Below are positions 47,361-56,200 of a stretch of 64,000 nt of DNA, one piece after another; the stretch's first letter is position 1, and every line of letters begins with the position of its first letter. Location of the stretch: the NCBI GenBank assembly GCA_030426665.1, contig JAUHYD010000002.1, forward strand, positions 303,687 to 367,686. The letters are read 5' to 3'. A program made the translations under genes and the position numbers. Source of the DNA: Bacteroidia bacterium (GTDB lineage Bacteria; Bacteroidota; Bacteroidia; Chitinophagales; Chitinophagaceae). The notes under the pieces are model-generated. The model made no database searches. It saw nothing but the letters and a program-made list of their open reading frames with translations, and was not told the DNA's origin.

Positions 47361-47445
47361 GAAGAGATGGCAGAGTGGTCGATTGCGATAGTCTTGAAAA
47401 CTATTGACTGTAACAGGTCCGGGGGGGCGAATCCCTCTCTCTCCG
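47361..47445 (+). pseudogene. degenerate second copy of tRNA-Ser(UGA)
   Basis: 85 nt, identical to the tRNA at 39691 except for three bases. Base 2 of the acceptor is A instead of G, which gives an A-C mismatch. In the T loop, TT of TTCGAAT is GG, destroying the near-universal T54-T55 pair. Without these bases the tRNA should not fold or be modified normally. It still has the TGA anticodon and is followed by terminator copy 3. Confidence 0.8.
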
Positions 47446-47451
47446 CCACCA

Positions 47452-47480
47452 CGGCTTCACAAAAATGTGAGGCTTTTTTG
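47452..47480 (+). terminator. terminator hairpin, repeat copy 3
   Basis: CGGCTTCACA-AAAA-TGTGAGGCTTTTTT: same hairpin as copies 1 and 2 with an altered loop. It follows the damaged tRNA, as copy 1 follows the intact one. Confidence 0.75.
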
Positions 47481-47526
47481 TATTAGGACATTTCTTAACC
47501 GCGAAAGAGCAAACGTTTACAAACGA

Positions 47527-49032
47527 TTAGTCAGACTTGTTAGTGCCAGTCTTTATGCTGTTTACTGCATCTTCTTTGTTTATCATGTCTTTAACTATGA
47601 TGTCTAGCCGGGCGGTAGTTTCGGTAATGCCATCAATGACTATTTTATTGTTGGGGTCGGCATAGTTGTCGGGGTTAAATACAGATACTAATCCTAAGAT
47701 TGTTGCCACTTCTCCTCGTACACCATGTGAGTGCATGTAGGCAATGTCGCCCATGGTAGTTTTTTGTTTTTCTATACGTTCCAGATGTCGCTGCCTTTCT
47801 AATGCCAGCTGTTTGTTTTGCTTTTTCTGATTGTATAGTTTTCGTAGTATTATGGTAACCGCTACAAGAAGCCCTGCCAAAGCGATTCCCATAATTATTT
47901 GCTCGTTCCGTTTTTGGGCGACTTTAAGCCTGTCAATTTCTATTTGCTTATCCTTGAGTGCCAGTTGCCGTTCGCTTTCGAGCGTTGCCAGTTTTGTTTG
48001 GTTCTCCTTTGAGTAAACAGAATCTCTGGTAATGGCATGTTTTCTGAAATAGGCTAGTGCTTCCTTGTAATTTCCGGATAGCTCATAAGCAGCGGACAGG
48101 CTTGCGCTGAACTCAATGATGTTGTCTAACTGTCCTATTTCTTCACTTAATTTAATACTTCTAAGAAAGTAGTCTATTGCATTACTTAAGAGAATTTGCT
48201 TGTTGCCGGGCGGCATGTTGCTTGCATGCGTATCTTCTGTACCGTATTCATTGGCCGCAGTCAGGTATACAGTCGCTATGTTGCCGAGGTTGATAGCCAT
48301 GCCACCCTTGTCGCCAATGCTGTCAAATAGCTGGTAGGCACGTTGGTCATACGCTATTGATTTATTGTAGTCATTCAGCTCTTTGTACACATTTCCTATA
48401 TTGCCGTAGTTGTGGGCTACACCACTTATATCGCGTAGCTGCTCAAACACTTTCAGTGACCTGAAGTCGTATTCCAGTGCCTTGGCATAGTCCTTCTTTA
48501 AAGAATAAATGATACCAATATTCCCAAAATCGCCACCAATGTTAAAGCTGTCTGCATTTGCGATATTGATCGAGAGCGATTTTAAATTATACTCCAGTGC
48601 TTTCTGGTAGTTTTCCTGTACCTGATACACGTATGCGAGGTTGCTAATAACGTTTCCGTAAACGAGTGATGTGGTATCGGCGGGGAATGTGTTGATGGCT
48701 TTGTGGTAGTACTCAACAGCCTTTACATAATCTGATTTGTACTGATAGTTCAGCCCAATTGCACTGCAAGCTTGCAATATTTCTTTATTCAGTCCTAGGT
48801 TTTTGGCTAGCTGCAATTCCTCTTGCCCATATTTAATACCTGCATCTGGATTGATAGTTTTATAGCTGAGCGACAATGCATAAAGCACTCGTACTTTATT
48901 AGGGTTTTCACCCAATTGGGGTAGCTCTTTTAGCAGGCTGTCTATCAAAGCTTGGCCTTGCAACTGAGCGCGGGAAATTGCCGGCTGTGCAAGCAAAGTT
49001 ATCAAAAGGAACAACCTTAAAATACGGGACAT
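47527..49032 (-). CDS. TPR sensor protein with kinase-like dimerisation helix but no ATPase domain
   Basis: A 501-residue protein: signal peptide (1-22), TPR helices at about 30-330 (NAIDYFLRSIKLSE, KALEYNLKSLS and others), a predicted coiled coil, a single membrane segment (IIMGIALAGLLVAVTIIL near 375-395), another coiled coil, and a final helix pair beginning IAYMHSHGVRGEVATILGLV. That segment resembles the DHp H-box of histidine kinases, with a His flanked by xxxxR. The protein ends about 60 residues later, with no HATPase domain. It lies at the right edge of the tRNA-Ser segment. Confidence 0.8.
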   Translation of the reverse strand: MSRILRLFLLITLLAQPAISRAQLQGQALIDSLLKELPQLGENPNKVRVLYALSLSYKTINPDAGIKYGQEELQLAKNLGLNKEILQACSAIGLNYQYKSDYVKAVEYYHKAINTFPADTTSLVYGNVISNLAYVYQVQENYQKALEYNLKSLSINIANADSFNIGGDFGNIGIIYSLKKDYAKALEYDFRSLKVFEQLRDISGVAHNYGNIGNVYKELNDYNKSIAYDQRAYQLFDSIGDKGGMAINLGNIATVYLTAANEYGTEDTHASNMPPGNKQILLSNAIDYFLRSIKLSEEIGQLDNIIEFSASLSAAYELSGNYKEALAYFRKHAITRDSVYSKENQTKLATLESERQLALKDKQIEIDRLKVAQKRNEQIIMGIALAGLLVAVTIILRKLYNQKKQNKQLALERQRHLERIEKQKTTMGDIAYMHSHGVRGEVATILGLVSVFNPDNYADPNNKIVIDGITETTARLDIIVKDMINKEDAVNSIKTGTNKSD

Positions 49033-49140
49033 GATTAGATAAAGGTATTAAATCTGATTAACTTATACCCCTTGACCATGAATTACATTCGGAACGTCAT
49101 ATTGTCTTTCCTACTCGTTTGCTGAGATCAATAATGTAGA

Positions 49141-49172
49141 CAAAAAAAGCGCCCCCGTTGTCGGAGACGCTT
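49141..49172 (-). terminator. minus-strand terminator of the SprB-repeat gene
   Basis: Read on the minus strand, AGCGTCTCCG pairs with CGGGGGCGCT (with wobbles) around an ACAA loop and is followed by seven T. It lies 22 nt past the stop of the 1,040-residue gene. Confidence 0.75.
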
Positions 49173-49194
49173 GTCAATCAGGTTGTGTGATTGG

Positions 49195-52100
49195 CTACTT
49201 TATAACAATCAGTTTCTGCGTGCGGGTTGTGCCGTCGTTGTTGATACTTACAAAGTAAATGCCTGCGGCAAAATGCTGAATGTCTGTTGTAAACGAATTC
49301 TGTCCTTTCGCTACATTCACCTTTTTGTGAATCAGGTTTCTTCCGGACATGTCTGAAATGTTCATCATTGCTATACCGGCTTTATCGCTGTTGATAACAG
49401 CGCTAAACGAACCGGAAGCAGGGTTAGGGAACACTCTGAATGAGTTGGGTTCTGTAACCGAATTAACTGCTACACCTATCGGACCGTTACTGCCAATAGT
49501 ATTAACCGTTGTGTTGGTCACGATAGGTTCGTTGTAGTCAAAGTAAATCGAAGCTCTGTTTTTGAATTGCGTACCAACTGCAAGCCCTGGTTTAGTTTTT
49601 ATGGTGTAGGTAAACATACCATTGCTGCGCAAGTCGTCAAAAATCTGCGGCGGCAGGTTGATGTTGTTGAAGGTAAACTTAGCTACTTTCACAGAACCGG
49701 ACTCTTGCAAAGTTACCTGACAATGTGCTGACTCATAAACAGGATGTAGTGTCGTCCAGTCAAGGTCGCTGTCCAATGTATCGATAACTACTATGTTTTG
49801 CGCGTACCATGTGCCTGTGTTCTGGAAGTGTACCGTGTATTCCAAAACGGTATCGGTAGCAGCAATGATACCATTGGCACCTGTGCCTTTAGGATATACT
49901 TCTTTGAAGTTTGGGTCATAAGAAGCAACGACGGTAGTATTGTGGTTACGCACATTGTTTGCCGGAGTGTAATCATCAAGCCATGTGCTTAGCGGTCTGT
50001 TGTAACTTACAGTATCCCGGAAGTTAACAACGGTCGCTGCAGGTATGTTAATAGGTGTATTATACCTTATGATGAATTCGCGAGATTCTCCGGGAGCCAA
50101 CGGGCTAATTGTTGTGTCTGTATATAGGTATGGGCTGCCTGAAAATGCTCCCGAAGGAACAAACATGGGCGAATATAATTGTCCGTCGGCCTGATAGGAA
50201 GTCATAACAGAGTCTTCTGTAACAGTACCTTCATTGATAATAATTAATTTCTCAATAGCAACATTACCAGGAACCGGCAGGCTAATGCTCGACGACGAGA
50301 TGCGCATATTGTGTATTGGTGTAGATGTATTAGCGAAGTCAATTGTATGTACACATCCTGTGCTTGCTGTTACTGTTACAGGAATGTCGTTTAACTGGCA
50401 AGGGGATAACATACGATACGGGGCAAGCTTCTCTGTTATTGTGTATGCGCCTGACGGAACTTTGAAAGAATAGTGACCGCTTGCATCTGTATAGGCATAC
50501 CCGATTCCTGAGCAATACACCTGTACGTGCGGTATTCCCATTTCTCCGGATCCCTGTACGCAGTTGTTATCTACATCGTCATAAATTGTTCCTTCTATTG
50601 TACAGTAGCAGCTTGTTTCTGTGGCATCGTAGCCAACGTAGGCACGTGTGCTTCTTGTACAGCCTGTAGCATCCGTCACATGAAGGTAGTAGTAACCGTG
50701 ATTAAGGCCGGTTATGGTAGATGTTGTGCCCCCTCCACTCCATCCGTAAGTATAAGGAGGAGTGCCTCCAAAAGGAGTTGCGGTGATAGCCCCGTCATTA
50801 GCGAATATACACGTCTCCTGACTAACGGATAGTCCAACACCGACCGGAGATACGGGAGTTAAGTCGTAGCCGTGTGATTTATGGCAGCCCATCGCGTCTG
50901 TAACTGTTACACTATACCGTCCTGCCGGTACGCTAGTAATAGACGGCGTTGTTGCTCCATTGCTCCAGAGGTATGTGTAAGGTGTTGCGCCTCCAGCGGG
51001 CATTACGCTGACGCTTCCGTCAGACAGTGTGCACATCGGGCTGGTGGCGGAGAATGTTGTTGTTAAAATATTTACAGGGTTGATTGTTGCCATGCCGGTA
51101 CGTATACAGCCAACCGCATCCGTCACTGTGAATCGGTAAGCACCGGGAGCCAGAAGTGTTGCTGTAGTTCCGGTATGTGCCGGTACGGTGTTCCATACTA
51201 TACTGTAAGGAGCTGTGCCACCCGCCGGAGTCACCGTCGCATTGCCGGTAGGGCTAGTGCACAGGCTTGGCGAACTGGATACAGTAACTGAAATTGGTGT
51301 TGCTGTACCAATACTTCCCCCTGCACTGCCAATACATCCGTTTGCATCTGTAACGGTTAGATAGTAAGCACCGCTCGGTAATCCTGTTTGTGACGCAGTC
51401 GTTGCACCGTTGCTCCAATTGTACGTATATGGTGCAGTTCCTCCTGAAACAAAAGAGGCAATAGCACCATCTGAAGACGTGCACGATGCAGGAGTAGGTG
51501 TTAGTGGTATGCTGATTACAGTGGTCTGTGGTACGAAAACCGTGTTCGCAGTGAATGGTGTTAAGAAGGTGTCTCTTGTTGCCCTGCATCCAAATGAATC
51601 GGTAATCTCTACTGCATAGTTGCCGGTTGAGAGTCCGCTAATAGATGGAGTCGTAGCTCCGTTAGACCATAAATAGCTAAGAGGTGGTACCGCACTTGGG
51701 TCAACAGCACTTACAGTAGCAACCCCATCTGTGCAGTTTGCAGGAGTAGCCGTAACTGTAGCACTAAAAGAGACGTAAGGCACATTTGCAACAGCACCAT
51801 CTGCTCCGGTGCCGTATACGCAACCGGAGGCATCAGTAACGATAACACCGTACCGTCCGGCATGCACCGATGTTGAGCTGCCGGTAGCAATCACACTTCC
51901 CGTGCTTGCATCGAACCAGCGATACGTATAAGGTGCTGTGCCGCCCATGCCTGTTGCAGAAACAGATCCGAGCGCTGGGCATATCTCGTCTGTTGTAGTT
52001 GTCGTGTAGGTTAAAGGAGGCATACCTGGAAAAGAACCGACAGCACTGCTAGATGTGCCAACAACTAACACAGATACAGGACCTCCGCTATAACCTGTAA

Positions 52101-52317
52101 GGGCATCGGACATTCCGGTAACAATATGCGTAATAGTTGTAGAAGGTGTTCCATGAGTTGTCCATGTAACATTAAGTGGTGGTGTGAGCCCGGAGAAATT
52201 GGCAGTCAATACGCCATCATTATTACATGGAGTCACAGGCACACTAAAACTTACTGTCTGAGCAATAGACGACAGGGATGCCGACAATAATAAAATCAAT
52301 GGGAAAATTTTCTTCAT
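49195..52317 (-). CDS. secreted SprB-repeat T9SS protein
   Basis: A 1,040-residue exported protein. After the signal peptide (MKKIFPLILLLSASLSSIAQ), about seven SprB-type repeats of 75-90 residues occupy about 110-560 (recurring GGTAPYTYxW, NGATTxSI, GxYxVTVTDAxGC). A SdrD-B-like module follows (TIYDDVDNNCVQGSGEMG, about 565-630), then a DUF11-like module (YTVHFQNTGTWYAQNIVVIDT) and a T9SS sorting domain (FRVFPNPASGSFSAVI ... GIYFVSINNDG). SprB in Flavobacterium is a gliding adhesin; repeats alone do not prove that role here. Confidence 0.92.
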   Translation of the reverse strand: MKKIFPLILLLSASLSSIAQTVSFSVPVTPCNNDGVLTANFSGLTPPLNVTWTTHGTPSTTITHIVTGMSDALTGYSGGPVSVLVVGTSSSAVGSFPGMPPLTYTTTTTDEICPALGSVSATGMGGTAPYTYRWFDASTGSVIATGSSTSVHAGRYGVIVTDASGCVYGTGADGAVANVPYVSFSATVTATPANCTDGVATVSAVDPSAVPPLSYLWSNGATTPSISGLSTGNYAVEITDSFGCRATRDTFLTPFTANTVFVPQTTVISIPLTPTPASCTSSDGAIASFVSGGTAPYTYNWSNGATTASQTGLPSGAYYLTVTDANGCIGSAGGSIGTATPISVTVSSSPSLCTSPTGNATVTPAGGTAPYSIVWNTVPAHTGTTATLLAPGAYRFTVTDAVGCIRTGMATINPVNILTTTFSATSPMCTLSDGSVSVMPAGGATPYTYLWSNGATTPSITSVPAGRYSVTVTDAMGCHKSHGYDLTPVSPVGVGLSVSQETCIFANDGAITATPFGGTPPYTYGWSGGGTTSTITGLNHGYYYLHVTDATGCTRSTRAYVGYDATETSCYCTIEGTIYDDVDNNCVQGSGEMGIPHVQVYCSGIGYAYTDASGHYSFKVPSGAYTITEKLAPYRMLSPCQLNDIPVTVTASTGCVHTIDFANTSTPIHNMRISSSSISLPVPGNVAIEKLIIINEGTVTEDSVMTSYQADGQLYSPMFVPSGAFSGSPYLYTDTTISPLAPGESREFIIRYNTPINIPAATVVNFRDTVSYNRPLSTWLDDYTPANNVRNHNTTVVASYDPNFKEVYPKGTGANGIIAATDTVLEYTVHFQNTGTWYAQNIVVIDTLDSDLDWTTLHPVYESAHCQVTLQESGSVKVAKFTFNNINLPPQIFDDLRSNGMFTYTIKTKPGLAVGTQFKNRASIYFDYNEPIVTNTTVNTIGSNGPIGVAVNSVTEPNSFRVFPNPASGSFSAVINSDKAGIAMMNISDMSGRNLIHKKVNVAKGQNSFTTDIQHFAAGIYFVSINNDGTTRTQKLIVIK

Positions 52318-53205
52318 TGTTCGTTTGTTGAGTTCGTAATGATTTCTAATGCCTTGTGACTGTAATGCTCAACAATATCTGTCGTATTATTTCAGTCAAT
52401 CAATGCATTAATCTGTAAATATAAGCAAAGATAGATATTGACTGTCGTTTTGTTGACAAGTTGATTACCGTTTCATCCTCCTTTTCCTGTTTAATTAGTA
52501 ACTGATAAAGATTGGTGTGCAGCAGCAATCGAATTGCTGCGCCGAAATCGACGGAGTTTAAATATGGTTATCAGGTGGTAGGTAGTGCGTTTGAGCAGCT
52601 AATTGGCATTTTGTGCAGCCGAGTGGTTGAGTATAAAAAGCTCCGCGGGACTCAATAAAATTTGGTATTTGTCCGCAACCTTCGCTTTGGTGTTGCCGAA
52701 AACGTATTCGAATTTGTGTTATAGGGTAATTGTTTCAATGCTGCTATCGTTGCGGGCTATTAAATTATTAAAATCCAAATATAAATGAAGAGTATATTGC
52801 CTGTTTGCAAGTAGCTTTTTATGACCTTATTGGTAGTTTGAATTCAAGTTTTTAGTTTCGTATTTTTCCTAATAAATAAATTGCTATTTTTATTATAATG
52901 AAAAACAGTATGTGTAATAATATTTAATTGCGATGTAGTTGTTTGTTAAAAATATTTTTTAGTTCTAATTATTTTGATAAATTTAGTCTTGATTATTAAC
53001 AGTTTACATTTCATTTTTAGTTATTGTTGGTGCGTTTAGTCGTGTTGTGAATTGTTTAGTATAATTGTTGTAATGTCTTTTGTGTTTTATTAATAATTTA
53101 AATTGGCACTGTATAGTAGGTTGTTAGTAGTGTTTTAGATGATGCTTTTTTTGTCTTATTCTTCGTTTTTAATTTAGGATTCAATAATCAATAAAAATTA
53201 CCGTT
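52318..53205. other. 888-bp AT-rich gap between divergent surface-protein genes
   Basis: Very AT-rich, especially 52900-53200. A minus-strand TATCTTTG box is at 52426-52433. On the plus strand I saw no clear promoter box near 53206. A 62-residue frame at 52603-52788 has no coding signs. Confidence 0.5.
52426..52433 (-). promoter_or_regulatory. Bacteroidota -7 promoter box (TATCTTTG) for the SprB-repeat gene
   Basis: Exact minus-strand match to TAnnTTTG, about 108 nt upstream of the start at 52317. Confidence 0.45.
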
Positions 53206-56200
53206 ATGTACCAGGTTTACAAATTGCGACAGCTATTAAAGTATCTTAGGGTCAGCATCGTTTTTTTTCTTTTTTTCTTTGCTAATGGGCGTGTGACGGC
53301 TCAGACGAACGTGGCCTTAACGGCAACCGCTACCCATTCTGGGGGCGGATCCACCACTTACGGTCCTGCAAATTATAATGACGGTACTATAGCAGCCCAC
53401 TCGGGTTGTACAAGTTCTGCAACGCCATGGGGGTGGGTGAGTAGCAATGGTTGGATTGAGTATACTTGGTCTTCAGAAGTAACGTTTAATAAAATTGTTC
53501 TTTATAAGAGTAATCGACCTATGACAACCTGTCAAATGCAATATTGGAACGGGTCGGCATATGTTACATTTCTAAGTTATTCCGGAAGTACCTGTACGCA
53601 AGATTCAGTTGAGTTCGATGCAATAACGACAACAAGGTTGCGGTTTAATACTGTTGCAGGCAGCAGCAACCCTAATCATCGGGAAATACAAGTATGGTTG
53701 ACAGCACCTCCTCCGCCAACGATAACGGGAACAACGACTTATTGTGAAGGAGGTACAATCTCTTTAACAGCATCGTCGGATGCGCCTGACGCGTATTATG
53801 TATGGACAGGTCCTTCGTCGTTTTCATTTACGGGTGCTACGATGAGTTTAACTTCAGCAGCGCTCTCAAATGCGGGCACGTATAGTTGTACAGTAGCTTC
53901 GGGTAGTACCGGCGCTGCGTCTGACCCGGCTACGACGGTAATTAGTATTAACCCTAAGCCATCTGTATCCACCGGAACGACCGAAGTTTGTGAAGGACAA
54001 ATGTCAACGCTGGTAAATGCTACTGGTGGTGGTACATGGATATCCGAAGATGGCGGTGTTGCTTCCGTTAATTCGGGTACTGGCGAAGTGACGGCTATAA
54101 CAGCGGGTACTGCCAGTATTCTGTATCGGTTGACTTCAACCGGTTGTGAAAGAAGTACTGTCGTTACTGTGAATCCATTACCGGCACCAATTACCGGAAG
54201 TGCAGGGGTTTGTTTTGGCTTTTCCACAGATTTAGACAACAGCGATATTGGTGGTACCTGGAGTTCGGGTACGCCGGGAGTTGCGACTGTTGATGCTTCA
54301 ACAGGAGTAGTGTCAAGTTTTGCAGTGGGGGTCGCGCCGATAGCTTATACGCTTTCGAACGGTTGTCAGAGAATTTTGAATGTTAGCGTAAACCCATTAC
54401 CCGAAGTGACGGTTACACCAACTGGTCCGACTACTATTTGCTTGGATGAAACGACATCTGTTTCAGCGGTTTCCCCGGATCCGCTTTTTGCTGTGTTGTA
54501 TCAAAACTTTGAAGCCGGCTTATCGGGATGGACAGTTGACAATACAACAGGAGGTCCGGCCAACTTCTGGCAAATCGTAAATACGGGTAGTTCGGCAGCA
54601 GGTATAGCCGGTGATGGAAGTCAAATGGCACAGTGTGCGCCATTCTTCAGTTTGACGGGGTCTATACTCACATCGACTTCGTTTTCTACGGTTGGGTTTG
54701 GTTCTGCGACACTCTCGTTCAATCAGCATCTGCTTTCTGATGGTTCGGAAACCACTGTGTCTGTTGAATATTCTGTTGGAGGAGGTCCGTGGACGACTCT
54801 TGCAAGTCAGGTCGGAGACGTTATCGGTTCGGGTGCCTGGAGTGCCGGTTCGCCTGAGTTCAGTATGGCGTTGCCTGCCGGTGCAATTGGTCAATCAGAT
54901 GTGAGATTGCGTTGGAATTATAATGGTGCTTCTTTCTGGTGGTACCTGGATAATATATCTGTAGATGCTGCGTTGCCTGCTTCTACTTTTGAATGGAGTG
55001 GCGCATTCGGCTTGTCATGTACTACCTGCACTAATCCTGATGTGACACCAACCGGAACTGGTGCCAATACTTACAATATTACAGTTACAAGTAGTGCAGG
55101 CTGTACAACAACGGAGGATATTACAGTAAATGTAAATCCATTGCCTAACCCTATTTCGGGCAATTTGAATACGTGCGTTGGTACTACCAATATGTTGAGC
55201 AGTACGTCAGCCGGTGGTACATGGAGCAGCAGCAATCCTGCAGTAGCAACCATATCCGCAGCCGGTGCTATGACAGGAATATCAACAGGAACAACATCAA
55301 TTACTTATACATTATCTACGGGATGTAAGACTATTTCGGTAGCAACCGTGGCTCCTGCGCCTGCAGCGATTACGGGTATGCCTACAGTTTGCGAAGGTCA
55401 GGCAACGGCATTGAGTCATAGTAGTATTGGCGGTGTATGGAGCAGCTCCATGACATCAGTCGCTACTGTTAATAGTTTTGGAGCGGTGAGCGGAATAGCA
55501 GCTGGAACGTCAATGATTACCTATACACTTCCTTCGGGTTGTACGGTATGGCAACCGGTTACTGTAAATGCGACTCCGGCCGCCATTGCAGGTGCGGATG
55601 AGGTTTGTTCTGCTTCCTCGGTTACGTTTACTAATGTTACCTCAGGTGGATTCTGGAGCAGTAGTTCGGCTGCAACAGCGTCAGTTAGTTCAGCCGGAGT
55701 AGTAACAGGTGGTGATGCAGGAATAGCAATTATTACTTACACAATGCCTACATCATGCTATGTAACGAAGCCGATACAGGTAAATCCGTTACCCGCTACT
55801 ATTGGCGGCGCGACAGAAGTATGTGTTGGTAGTACAGCGATGGTAACAAACAGTACTTCCGGCGGAACCTGGAGCGGAACGGTTATTCCTTTTGCCACTG
55901 TATCTGCATCAGGAATCGTTACGGGTTATGCTGCAGGCGTGATCACTACTACGTATACATTGTCTACGGGTTGTCAGGTGACGCATCCGTTTACTATAAA
56001 TGCTTTGCCTTCAAATATTACCGGCCTCACAGAAGTATGTGAGGAGGATTTAATCGCACTGAGCAGCAGCCCTTCGGGTGGAACCTGGTCAAGTAGCTCG
56101 CCAACGAAGCTATCTATTGACGGTGGCTCGGGAGTAGCGACGGGTGTGGATGCCGGTGTTGTAACAGTTAATTATACGCTTTCGACCGGTTGTAGCCAAT

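Noticed and set aside
52603..52788. 62-residue frame in the AT-rich gap before the giant adhesin
   Set aside because: No ribosome site, no family features, composition like the non-coding surroundings.
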